Below, piece after piece: positions 24,320 through 34,411 of a DNA stretch of 64,000 bases. The notes beneath the pieces are model-generated. The model saw nothing but the letters and a program-made list of their open reading frames with translations, was not told the origin of the DNA and did no database searches. The DNA comes from Limnanthes douglasii subsp. nivea (Eukaryota > Streptophyta > Magnoliopsida > Brassicales > Limnanthaceae): assembly GCA_036936605.1 (NCBI GenBank), contig JAUPFV010000005.1, positions 55,200,742 through 55,264,741 on the forward strand. The letters are read 5' to 3'. The position numbers and the translations under genes are program-made. Position 1 is the first letter of the stretch. Each line of letters opens with the position of its first letter.

Positions 24320-24790
24320 ATGACGTCTAGAGCACCAAAATTGAAAATTGATAAATTTGATGGGGAATCCAGCTTTACATTGTAAGCTGAAATCTTCATT
24401 GATACTACAATGATTGTGGAGAAAAAGTTACCAAAAGAGACAGAAGAAGAGGAGAATCACGATCTTCAAGAAAGAGCTCTATGTTTGATCTTAATGAGTG
24501 TTAAAGACAAAGTTCTTCGCGAGATTAGTGGTGAGAAGATGGTTGCCTGCGCATGGAAGAAGTTGAGAGAACTTTACTCAGATAAATCAGTGGTGAATCA
24601 GTTATACTTAAAGAAGGGCTTGTATGATTTCAGATTGAAATAATGTATGTCCATAACTGAACACTTAGATAATTTTAAATCAATTATAATAGACCTTGAG
24701 AACATTGATATCAACATTGATGATGATGATCAAACTTTGTGTTATCTTGTGACTGTTACCAGCTCCCTATGAAAACTTCATAGATACCAT
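24320..24790 (+). pseudogene. Ty1/copia gag fragment (UBN2-type)
   Basis: After an AATTAGGGTTTCACA leader, ATGACGTCTAGAGC (24,320) starts the copia gag: MTSRAPKLKIDKFDG, a stop, then VEKKLPKETEEEEN, REISGEKMVACAWKKLREL and YLKKGLYDFRLK. The frame from 24,410 to 24,643 is open, then broken by TAA. HLDNFKSIIIDLEN continues to about 24,790, where homology ends. It is closely related to the gag of the 9.2 kb element. In the intact family this protein forms the particle shell and binds RNA. The remaining pol is absent, so the element is truncated. Confidence 0.8.
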
Positions 24791-24959
24791 AAACTATTTT
24801 TGTTTTTTGTGTGTCTCCTGAATTTCTTATATATTTCCCGCATATATATAAAACCTAGAGAGATGAAAATTCTAAGTTATAAATTATGTTTAATTTGGGA
24901 TAGACTCTAACAATCTCTCTCCAACTCATCACAGGAAAGATACAATCATGAGGTAATCA

Positions 24960-25735
24960 CTTGAACCTCACCCTGTGAGCTTACTGCATAGCTCAACCTT
25001 GCTTCCTGAAACGAACTTCGAACATGTGTATCCCCCACACGAGGGGAAAATTGTTCCCCATTCTCATGAAGTTCTTCCTCAAATAAGGTCTCATTAATAA
25101 TGGATTTCAAAGACAAGAAAACTCTATGTAGCTTTTATGCCAAACAATGATCAATAATGATAGATTTTTCAACGAGAATAAGTGACTTACCGATCAAAGT
25201 TTTCATCTTTTGGACACTCATGATCCTAATCGTCGATGCCAAAAAGTAAGAGAATTATTTTCCTCAACTGCATTCAACTTGAAAGAACATATACCCAAAT
25301 ATGTCTTATATAATGAGAAACACAAATCACCTTGAACAACTACCATCGAACCTTTGGATATTTTTCACTTACCATCGCCAAATGTGTGACAAAAACCTTC
25401 TTGATCAATGGCATTTACACAGAACAAATTAGACGTAGATCAAGAATATGATGCATATCCATCAGTGTAAGTATGTTCCTAATACATATCTTCACACGAA
25501 TATCACACAACCCAACAATACTATGTGAGCTCTAATTTCCCATCTTGACACTACCAAAATGACCACTTTTGTAATTCAAGAAATATTTCCTCCAAGAGAC
25601 ACAATAATTTGAATTACTTGTATCTACAATGCATTCTGAATTCGAACTATCAACATGATAACACTCACCAAATGCACAAATCAATGATACATCATTATTA
25701 CCGATAGCCAAATATTTTTTGTTGCTTATTGGTGA
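24960..25735 (-). pseudogene. Ty1/copia protease / pre-integrase fragment
   Basis: The minus strand from about 25,730 to 25,160 translates to the copia protease-GAG_pre-integrase stretch. It shows SSNSECIVDTSNS, GSVKMGN, IVGLCDIRVKI, ILTLMDMHHILDL, WKISKGSMVVVQG and LTFWHRRLG, the family's LWHxRLGH block. Several stops interrupt it. A further short frame (EEELHENGEQFSP, about 25,045-25,080) suggests pol sequence joined after a deletion. Orientation is opposite to the neighbouring copia gag, so it is a different, truncated insertion. Confidence 0.65.
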
Positions 25736-26052
25736 GTTCTGTTATTAAGAATATTATCTTAGGTAATAGTAATACGTGAATTATAGAGAGAGAGAGAGAG
25801 AGAGTTTTTAGAGAGAGAAAGTCAGAGCACAATTTAGTAAGATCAAGTGTTCAACATCTTTATTAGTTTCACCCTTGCCCTTTATATAGAGGCGCTAAGA
25901 CTTAGCTTCAAAGTGAAAACGGTTACATAAAAGGGAGTAAATTACCCTTAGTCCTCAATAGTATTATATAGTCATAGTTGTTCTACTAAACTTATATTAT
26001 TTACATTTTAGTCCTTAAATTCCTACTTCCATATCAGTAGCCCCCTTAGTTC
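25735..26052 (-). mobile_element. Tat-type gypsy 3' LTR with polypurine tract
   Basis: The plus-strand end CCATATCA (26,029-26,036) is followed by GTAGCCCCCTTAGTTC, whose complement is a polypurine tract (GAACTAAGGGGGCTAC). The same LTR-PPT layout occurs at 31,442 and 62,075. The LTR contains a minus-strand TATA (TCTATATAAAGGG, 25,880-25,892) and an AG microsatellite (about 25,783-25,805). The left LTR edge is uncertain. It belongs to a minus-strand element whose antisense extra ORF follows. Confidence 0.6.
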
Positions 26053-26321
26053 TTATGTCAGTAAATTAATGAGAACTAAATGTCTTCGAATCCTTCTAGA
26101 AGCCATATCAATAAGAACTAAATCAAAATCAAAATCAAAAACTCAATAGAAAACTCGAAGCAAAAAACTCAATAATTTCTTTTTCTTTCTCCTCGAATCT
26201 TTTTGAAAGCAATTTCAGAACACACTCATCAAATTCAAATTGGAGAATGGTAATCTTCGAATTTTGTCAAAGGTGACAAATCTAACCATTCAGATTCATC
26301 ATGAATGCCTAGCTACTAGAT

Positions 26322-26347
26322 TCATAGCTAGCTAGCTAGCTAGCTAG
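26322..26347. repeat. (CTAG)n microsatellite
   Basis: About six CTAG/GCTA units in the leader of the extra ORF. Confidence 0.85.
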
Positions 26348-26442
26348 TCTGACAGATGTCGAACTCATAAGCTTTTCACTGTTTTTTATTTTGCCCTATC
26401 ATCATATAGTCCTTTCCATTTCTACACGTATTCTTATCTTCC

Positions 26443-26449
26443 TATAAAT
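26443..26449 (+). promoter_or_regulatory. Candidate TATA box for the antisense extra ORF
   Basis: TATAAAT on the plus strand between the PPT and the extra ORF. The same heptamer occurs at the corresponding place upstream of the 62.5 kb copy (62,405-62,411). This is inference only. Confidence 0.4.
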
Positions 26450-26639
26450 TCATTAGTAGCCTCATTTTTCTTTCTCACAATACAAATTCCTTGAGAGAGA
26501 AAAAGCTTACCCTTTGCTACCTTCAACGTTTTCTTCAACTTCCTCAGCATCCTCATCAGAAAATTCAAAATTTTCGAACAAAACCTATATTCTCCTGTCA
26601 ATATTCATCTAGTTTATGAGAAAAATCCAAAAACTAGAA

Positions 26640-27900
26640 GATCCAAGGCTAAAATACCAAAAAACCCAAATCTCCGAAGCCTGGCGACAATCTAGTCTTC
26701 GGACCATACGAATACTTTTGCATTACTAAAAGAGCAGAGGAGTATAAGGTTGCCAGATTAATCAACAACGCTCTTATTGGAACAACCACCAAAACCACTT
26801 ATTACGGTAACTTCGATCCAACTAAAGTACCTCATTTTTCTCTTTCTCCTATAACCGAAGTGCGTCCTTCTTCTAAAGTTCAAACACCTAAACGCCTGGA
26901 GCCTCTTCTTCTCAAATCAAAGTTTCACCTCTGATTAGTGAATAATCAAACAAATCTTCCTCATAACAAATCTTGAATACTCTTTCCTCGACTTATCCTC
27001 CACCAACTCAAAAAAGAAAAATTGTCATAACCATGAGAGATGATTCAGATGTTCCTCCAACTCCTCCCTCCTCGAATCCAGTTACTCAGTCTCCTCCTCA
27101 GAGAGAGATAATCGAAGAAGTTCCATTGTCCTAACAAAATCTATCTAAAAATCCTCCCCAAACAAAAGAATGAAACGTCAGAAGCCGATGAAGCTGATTT
27201 TGAGGCTACTAGATCTAATAATGAAGATGAATCCGATGAGGAGAACTCAGAGACTTCCGCAGAAAAGAAAGTTCGCAAACCTAAAAAAAAAGAATCGGGC
27301 TTTGCTTCCGATGAAAAGAAGGCTGTTATTGGTAAAAAATTGAGAGGTCTTGATACTGACTATATCATCGAGCTGAAAAAAGTTCCATATATATATATAT
27401 TACCAAGAAAGTCTAGCATCGGACTTAAAGTAGCAGTGGTGAATGGGAGAGAACATCAATGTTCGACTTCCTAAGAAAGGAGAGCATCCCTTAGACTGCA
27501 AAGGCGAAGAGTTGGTGGTCTACCCCGAAATCATCAATTGGGGTCTTCGATTCCCACTGGATCCTATGATCGTGGAGTACTTCAAACTTCTTAACTTATG
27601 CCATACTCAAGTGACACTGAATCAATGGTTCACTCTCATACATGTGATTATGGCATCTCGGTTGTCCAAGATTCCGATCAGCATCAAGGATTTCATCTCC
27701 CTGATATCAAGAGGTCCAAAGCTCCCCTTATACTACCTTACTTAAATAGATGATTTAAAAATCATCGATGATCTCCTGGAAGCGGATACACTTCAAAAAT
27801 AAAAGTTTATTTTTATCTCTAGAGCATCGAGAACGACAAAAAATATCCAAAGCGAACCCATCAAAACTAAATCCCATCTGGAGAAGCGACCGTAAGTACT
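26640..27900 (+). pseudogene. Tat extra ORF ('putative gypsy-type transposon' domain), truncated
   Basis: The 27,443-27,745 frame holds the domain core: DCKGEELVVYPEI, NWGLRFPLDP, YFKLLNLCHTQ and IMASRLSKIP. It aligns with the copies at 32.1 and 62.5 kb. Upstream, a low-complexity acidic region (EDESDEENSETSAEKK, 27,216-27,275) and LRGLDTDYIIELKK correspond to the earlier part of exon 1, interrupted by stops and frameshifts. Past 27,745 it continues as IDDLKIIDDLLEAD and NPIWRSD and ends at a conserved splice donor, C|GTAAGT (27,892). Exon 2 is missing; an F-box/LRR-like fragment lies there instead. It is on the opposite strand to its parent element, judged from LTR orientation. The function of this ORF is unknown. 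Confidence 0.7.
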
Positions 27901-27931
27901 TCGAATATTTAAATAATTAGAATGATTAAAA

Positions 27932-28261
27932 GTTTTAGACTCCAACCTCTCTTTTCTTGAGTATATATCGCTGAAACAATGCAAAATATCAGGACAACTG
28001 AATATTTCAAGTAACATCCTTAAGGAGTTGGTCATCTGTAATTGTTTATCCATAACTGCTCTCATCATCACTTCACCAAAGCTTCAAGATTTCACTTTAC
28101 AAAATATGAATGGTGAAATCAATATAGTTGCATCCAAGGTTATCAAGTCTCTCTCACTTACCGGTGTAAACAAACCGGTGAGTGGTCTAACATACGCCTC
28201 ATGCAACTCCTTCTCTTGTAGACACTTATATTGTCTCAATGTGCTACACCCACCACCTTAG
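27932..28261 (+). pseudogene. F-box/LRR-like protein fragment
   Basis: A frame of 109 codons open to a TAG, in leucine-rich-repeat style. Segments are SFLEYISLKQCKISGQL, ILKELVICNCLSITAL, ITSPKLQDFTLQNMNGEI and IKSLSLTGVN. This pattern resembles the LRR portion of plant F-box/LRR (FBD-type) proteins, which act as substrate adaptors of SCF ubiquitin ligases. No F-box or start codon is present, and the C-terminal end after SGLTYAS looks unrelated. It abuts the truncated Tat extra ORF in the same orientation. It is a gene fragment, either relocated or a transposon target. Confidence 0.55.
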
Positions 28262-28284
28262 GGCTCAAAAGAAAGAAGGTTTCG

Positions 28285-28900
28285 CATATTTTTCGTTCAC
28301 ACTATAAAATTAGAATAATTAAAAGTCTATATCTTTTAAACCGTTACTAAAAAAATCCGAAAATACCGTTGGTTTTGTTTTTTCAAGACAAACAAACTAC
28401 TATCACTCATGATATATTTTGATTTTTTAAAAAATATATATTTTATAGAGGTTTCTCATCTATCATAGTGGGTTGGTTTCGCATCTACCAGCTATCATAA
28501 TGACATGAATTCACATCTAGCAGTATAAAATTTAAACATTTTCTAATCCAATAAAGCAAAGAAGGTTTCACAGCTTCTTTGTTTACACTATCAATTTAAA
28601 AAAATTAAACATATGTATCTTTTAAACCGTAACTCGAAAAAACAATTTGAAAATACCATTGGTTTTTTTTAAGACGAACAAAACTGATACCACTTATGAT
28701 ATGTTTTGGTTTTTTTTAAAATATATATTTTACACATGTTTCTCATCTAAGGGTATTTAGAGTATTATTGGTCTTAAATGGTAAATATTTGAGTGAAATG
28801 ACTTTTTTTCTAAAAAATACATGAAAATATGAATCTTAAGTGGATAATAGTATAATTTTTGGGTCTTATATCGTACTTTAACCCTTATTATAATTAGTAT
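28285..28900 (-). repeat. Inverted, partial copy of the 15.7-22.8 kb repeat tail
   Basis: The reverse complement matches the tail of copies A and B. ATCTTTTAAACCGT, CTCGAAAAAA and ACCATTGGTTTT correspond to 17,890-17,970 and 18,240-18,330. ATGGTAAATATTTGA and ACATGAAAATATG correspond to 17,270-17,350. The tail segment occurs twice (28,340-28,560 and 28,620-28,745). The middle of the unit is missing. Confidence 0.65.
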
Positions 28901-29344
28901 ATCTTATTTTAAAACAATATCTTTAAACTTTTTAGAAGATATGTTAAATATTAACTTTAGAATAAATGTTCTAAATTGTTAGAAGACATTGAAATATATT
29001 TTTAGAATATATCTTTTATGCTTTCAACCAATTTTCAAACCATATCTTTATGATATATCTTTTAAATTGTTGGAAGATAATCAGATATTTTCAAATATTA
29101 TATATTTTTGAAATTTTGTTGGATTTCTAAATTTATACTTTACATGTTTAAAAAAAATCATGTTACATAAAAAAATATTATATTTCAGTAGTTATCGCAT
29201 AATTAGATATTTGAATTAAAAAAAACTATACTATCAATTTACCTATCTCAATACGAAAATAAAACTACACATTCCAATTACACATCCAAAGTAAAAAACA
29301 AAGAGTATACTCTTCAATCAGAATGAAAAGAAATCACAAATTTA
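28901..29344. other. No gene; 3' flank of the RING family
   Basis: AT-rich sequence. 28,920-29,110 has a degenerate repeated ATCTTTTA/TTAGAA pattern. 29,222-29,290 is homologous to the 3' flank of the RING pseudogene at 4,890-4,960. Confidence 0.5.
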
Positions 29345-29790
29345 CACAAAGGTCAGACATGGTTTAACTCCAATCATTTGCTGATACAATCAACGTGAAC
29401 TAAGTGAAAACATAACACTTTATGAGTTCAATTCCTTATTCGAAATCATCCATTCATATCACACACGACTTCTCATCATCACTGTTGTTAAAATTTAATT
29501 TAATTTTTTTGAGCTTCCCCACAACGAAATTACCAGCAAGGATAGTCTTAGGACCCGAAGACAAAACCAAATGAGTGATGATCCATTCTTCGGCAAATCG
29601 AGCAAACTCAAGAGTTTGGCTGTAATGAAATTCTCTAACAATGGAAGTCTTAAGGCGAACCACATTGGAATCCTCAAAATAGACTTATATGGGAATCTTC
29701 AAAATATCAGGTCCCATAAGATGTATCTTTACAATCCGGAGTATACGAGGTTCAGTTGCCAGAATGTTGTATCTTTTGCGCTTGTCTCCA
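29345..29790 (-). pseudogene. RING-H2 finger pseudogene (third locus)
   Basis: Minus-strand frames carry the family's N-terminal block (VREFHYSQTLEFARFAEEW, 29,575-29,650) and KTILAGN. They continue to DDEKSCVI followed by a stop where the second ring cysteine is expected, then MDDFE, a stop and GIELIK. The remaining RING is shifted and stop-ridden, and the closing cysteine pair survives only as DLCVNL. The extended homology with 1,430-2,061 and with the 4,890-5,200 flank shows that whole gene copies, not just domains, were duplicated. It is non-functional. Confidence 0.7.
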
Positions 29791-30589
29791 GTTTGATTTG
29801 ATCTCATTCCAAGCAGAAAAAAATAGATTGATTGAATTAAAAAAAACTTAGTGAACCCAAGATTTTAGACAAAATTGACAAAAACCTCGCCAAAAAAATC
29901 ATGATATCAATGCCTAACGTGTAAGGGTTTCAAAATCTTGTCTGACCCAACCTATCTAATTACATAGGATGCGGAAATAAATAAATAAGGTACATATAAA
30001 TAATATGTCTATAAATCTGAATCAAGACAGAATAAACCATTTGTTTTAAAAAATTAAAGGTTCGGTATAGTTTTGTACATTCACACAAACCCAATTTTTT
30101 TTGGTATTGAGCAGCAATTAATCCAGATCAGAAAATCCGGGTAGGATACAAATAAAGAAAAATACTAAAAAAATCAAAAATTTAAATAAAAAAGTTGGAT
30201 CCAAAATGGTATTGGATTGTATGAATCAAAATTCATGTTTAGATTTAATTTTACGTATATGTAGTCAAAATCCGGGTCCGTGCTCACTTGCTAGTGAAAT
30301 ACAGGTATGAGTCCTACCATACGACAATATGGGTTCGATATAAATAAAGTAAAATTATTGATTTTTCTAAAATTAAATTCAAAGGTCGATCTAAATTGTC
30401 TGACTCAAATTTTAGGTTCAAACTCAGACACATATATTGTGGCCAAAATCGGAGTTTGGACTCATAGGATATTGATCAATACATATATGATAATTAGGGG
30501 TTTGATACAGATAGAGTAAGACTACTTAAAGTTTTTCTAAAACCGTGTTCATATTCAGATCATAAAAATATGTACAAAAAACAAACTAG
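29791..30589. other. No gene recognised
   Basis: AT-rich. A phrase like GGGTTCGATATAAATAAAGTAA with TTTTTCTAAA recurs around 30,140-30,200, 30,330-30,375 and 30,495-30,545, suggesting a degenerate direct repeat. It is possibly the 5' non-coding part of the plus-strand Tat element that follows. Confidence 0.4.
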
Positions 30590-31085
30590 AAGATTGTGAA
30601 AAGAAGGTGATGTGTGCAAGGTTTAAGATCAGACTTCTTCCCGATATTTTGAAGGATAATATTGCAAATAGGCTATGTCGTCCGGAGCTTTGTTAGTTCA
30701 CCTAAAAAAATATATATTGATGGAAGAAACTCAAGCACCTGAATTAGATTTTATGGTTCGACATGAATAAAGCTTACAGTCTACGATGGTGATTTACCAA
30801 CAAACACCCGCACATGTCCCTCAACCACGACCTATTTAGACTTATCACTCGTCAACCAAATTCTAATCCAGGGTATCGAACCAATTTCCACAACGCCAAG
30901 GATGAGTCAATAGGCTGTGAGTACCAAACAAGTAGCCAGACCAATGTCTAACACATGGGTCAGACTTACCCTTATTGATAAATTAAGTGAGTGTGTGGCT
31001 ATTATTTTATTACAAAGCCTAAAATCATATACAATTTTGAATATCTTTTCCAATCCAAACCCTGAGGGACAGTATACGTAATAGG
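30590..31085 (+). pseudogene. gag fragment of a plus-strand Tat element, left half (split by insertion)
   Basis: Reads as Tat-type gag: KVMCARFKIRLLPDILKDN, then a Pro/Gln-rich tract, then the first part of the CCHC region. The coding sequence stops at ATAGG (31,081-31,085) and resumes at 39,838 (RYCKYYNVIKYETKYYITL). An 8.7-kb element was therefore inserted inside the zinc-knuckle segment. Two further diverged copies of this segment lie at 40,115-40,715 and 40,735-41,340. Many stops are present, so it is non-functional. Confidence 0.65.
31081..31085. repeat. Left target-site duplication ATAGG
   Basis: Exact 5-bp match with 39,833-39,837. Joining the flanks restores a continuous gag copy similar to 40,560-40,680. 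Confidence 0.9.
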
Positions 31086-31442
31086 TGGTCTGGTTTATTT
31101 ATGTTTTAGGGTAATTTAGTAAAGTGTTTTGGAAATTTAATGTCTAAGATAGAGTGTAGTGAGATAATTAAGTTGTGTGCTTGTATTAAATTTTGATCAC
31201 CCTCATTAATGAAAGTGGTTGTGGTATTTATACTTAATTAATGACTCGTGGGTCTTTCGGGTCGGATGGTGGAGTCAGGTCAAGTTTAAGAACCCATTAA
31301 CCCAAGGTGTAAGATGACCAGCCCCTAGCTTAGTGATAGTCCGCTATATTAGTCATGTTCGGTTTCACATGGTAGTGGGTTGGTCCAAACTGCCCTTCAG
31401 ATAAAAAACAAGATACAGTAGCTAGAATATCCAACCTTATCA
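31086..31442 (-). repeat. Left LTR (3' LTR in element orientation)
   Basis: 357 bp. It contains on the minus strand a TATA word (AGTATAAATACCAC, about 31,214-31,227). It pairs with 39,482-39,832. Confidence 0.9.
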
Positions 31443-31460
31443 GTAGTCCCTTTAGTTTTT
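31443..31460 (-). other. Polypurine tract
   Basis: The minus strand reads CAAAAACTAAAGGGACTAC immediately before the LTR start TGATAAGG. It is the site expected to prime plus-strand DNA synthesis in LTR retrotransposons. Equivalent tracts lie at 26,037 and 62,076. Confidence 0.75.
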
Positions 31461-31899
31461 GCAAATAATCTTTGGAAGAGCTAATTTTTAAGAATTGAAA
31501 TCTACATATTTTCAATGCGGGGTGTGTTCTTCCGGTCTGCCTTTGTGTTCAAACTAAATAGATCATCTTTTATGTTAAGAATTTCAAGAGTCAGTCCGAT
31601 CGGAACTCGGGGGACTGATTTTACCGTTAAGAATTTCAAGATTCTTTTTCCAACGTGGGACATGTGTTCGTTTTTATCCTAAATCCTCGTACCTACTAGG
31701 GTAGAAAGTTACTTAGGGTGTAAACCCTATACTTAATAGCCCTTAATCATGGCTATGATCGGTTTATCTTCCCATATGCAACCTCTTATACTATTCTAGT
31801 TTATTTAACTCGATTTCACTGTTCCATTGTCTTAAAAAATACAAGCATTTCTAGAGAGAGAAGGCTTAATACTCTTTTCAAATTGTGTTCAAGTCATTT

Positions 31900-34370
31900 A
31901 AGTTCACAGCCAGAAACTCACTAGTAAAAAGGGGTTGTTTAAATTTGTCCGAATTGGAAAGAGCAAGGAAAGGTGTAAGAGACGAAAGAATAACTGCTGG
32001 TATTTCTGTTTCTCCTGGTGAAGAACTCTAACAACTAAAAGAAAACACCAACCAGGGTTCATCGTCATCAAAAACATCCAAGGTCAGGAAATTGTCTTTT
32101 GTCCCAACTCTTTCTCCTCTTCAATCGGGATCCTCTATTCAAGAGTCTCATACCCCTCTCCCTAAAGAGAAAGCAGTTTCCAGTGTTAAGAAACTTTCAC
32201 CCTTTATTGTCATAGTTTCAGACACTGAAAAATCCCTTGAGAAGAACACCCCTCAACAAATTATTCGCCAATCCAAGGCTAAGTCCACTCCTAGCTGTTC
32301 GAAACATACTAGTTCGAAGATAATAAAGCCTCTGGCAGAAAATAAGCCATCCAAACAGCAGCTCCTGGCAGGAACAGAGCCATTCAAACAGCAATCCAGC
32401 ATCACGGATGAAACGATTGAGGATAGTATCAAAGATACTCCTTTCGAAGCGTCCAAACAGGCGGAGGACAACACAACAGATCAGAAGGGAAAGGTTAAAG
32501 TGGGTCTATCCAATCCGGATGCACTTTTAGAGTGTCTAGAAGGGAAAATAGGGCCAAACTTCAGGAAGGTTAGCGTAAAGTACCTGATAGCCCTTCAGAA
32601 CATCGCTTACGTATACACCCATACTGCTGAATTGGGTCGTATTCGAATAAAATGGGGCATTCCTGAGTCTGTTAAGGTGAGAATCCCAATCACCACAGAG
32701 ACTCTGATGGACTGCAAGTCTAACAAGCTGGTAATATATACCGAAGTGTTGAATTGGGGACTCCGGTTTCCTTTGGATCCATAGATAGTCAGGTATTTTC
32801 ACCTGATAAAGTTATGCCCGAGTCAGTTGATGCATAATGCCTGGTACAATCTGATGGCTGGCATAATTGCTTCGAGGCTATCCAATATCCCACTACCAAT
32901 GGAGCGATTCGATGTTGTGGCGAATTTGTGCAAGAACCACCACATTCTCTTTTACCACTACAACGTGGGGAATGATTAAAAGGTAGTGAATGACTTACTA
33001 GAGTCCGAAAACTCATAGAGGACATAATTCCTGTTCATCAGCAATTCTTGGGAGAATAGGAAAAAGATAAAAGTCAACTTTAATCCAAGCCAACTAACCA
33101 GTCTTTGGAAGAGCATATGTGAGTTTTATTCATTTTTTCTTTAATCTTTCAGATACTAGGTGGTTATTCCGAACTTATTCGTATCTCTTTCTAGTTTTTC
33201 TAAAGGAGTTCTTGGAGCATGTAGAGGCAGGTCAAGACATTTGCGCCAAGCTAAACGCATGAGCCCTGGAGAAATGGGAGAATGGTTTCCATAAGTGTTT
33301 CACCTTAGGGAACTTTTTGAGGTCTCATCTGTGGAATACCACAGGGAGAAGAGACCTCTCCTGGGAAGAACTAACCACCCTCCTCATGCAGATGTTATCC
33401 TGAGGAGAACTGAGGCCAAAGATGCCAAACTCTACTTGCCTTCCAGGGTCAAAGCCCCTAGCCATCTAGACAAGATGAAGAATAAAAGGAAGAAGAAAAC
33501 CATAACAAACCTATCTCATCCAACTACCGAAGGGACTGGTTCGAAGGATCAATGAGGGATTAATGTTTTTCTGTTAGAGGCAGTTGAAGTTATTATCAAG
33601 GAGGCTGGTGGATCGGACAACCCACAAAATGTTACGAAGAAGGACAAAAAACGCAAAGCAAGTAGTGATGAAAAAGGTTGCAAAGAAGAAAAAGTCACCG
33701 TGGGATCAGAGATAATTCTACGTCCTTTAAAGTTCCTCCTCCGGCTCCTATTGATCCCACTTTGTAAGAAGAAATTCCATCCAACCTTTATTCCGAACAT
33801 GGCATTGCTGATGGAGAGGTAAATCTTGATGCCTTTCAGAATATTAATATATATTTCAATGAATTGGACAAGGATGACTTTGTGGGGCCTTATCGTCCTG
33901 CCGATTCATCCAATGTTGTGACCCATAATGGTGAGACTTGCGTGATATCAAGTGAGCAAGACACCCTGAGTCATGCCCGTTTGGTTTATATTCATCCAAT
34001 GGTTGATTTGGAGAGACAAGTGAGGGATCAAACAACTACTATAAACTCCCTGACTACAGAGAAACATAGATTGACTACTAGTCTCTATAATGCTCAGCAA
34101 AGCATGAAATTATTGAAGAATTAAAATGAGGATTTGGTCGCCGAACTACTAAAGTCAGAAGAGGCTAAAATAGGCCTCCAGACCAATTATTCCGGATTGG
34201 AAATTTCATCCTCCAATGAGATCAAATCTTTGAAGGAGAAATTGAAAGCTAGAGACAACACTGTCAAGACTCTATCGAAAGACAAGGTCAAGTTGGAGAA
34301 ACTTGTTCAAGAGAAAACAAGTATAACATGGGATGTTCACCAGGGTAGGAAAGAGTATGCCCCATAATAT
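31900..34370 (+). pseudogene. Antisense extra ORF of the nested Tat element (two exons, decayed)
   Basis: Homologous to the open copy at 62,507 but broken. The start codon has become AAG (31,900). FTARNSLVKRGCLNLSELER is kept, a TAA occurs after GEEL, and then 32,092-32,784 is open (Ser/Lys/Pro-rich linker, then YLIALQNIAYVYTHT, IKWGIPESVKVRIPI, NWGLRFPLDP). A TAG follows LDP, yet IVRYFHLIKLCPSQL and IIASRLSNIPLPMERF continue. An intron with donor GT at 33,119 and acceptor AG at 33,194 joins WKSI to FLKEFLEHVEAGQDICAKLN. Exon 2 becomes acidic and coiled-coil-forming (33,990-34,330: LERQVRDQTTTINSLTTE, LKEKLKARDNTVKTLSKDK). It ends about 45 bp from the convergent end of pol. The role is unknown; such ORFs are known in Tat elements. 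Confidence 0.8.
33119..33194 (+). other. Intron in the antisense extra ORF
   Basis: GTGAG to TTTCTAG, 76 bp. It sits at the same codon and phase as the 80-bp intron at 63,840-63,919 in the other copy. Removing it restores the alignment of exon 2 (KEFLEHVEAGQD against KEFGDYLKAGQD). Confidence 0.75.
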
Positions 34371-34411
34371 TTACATTGATATTTTAAAAAGTAAATATTT
34401 ACAATAGAGTT

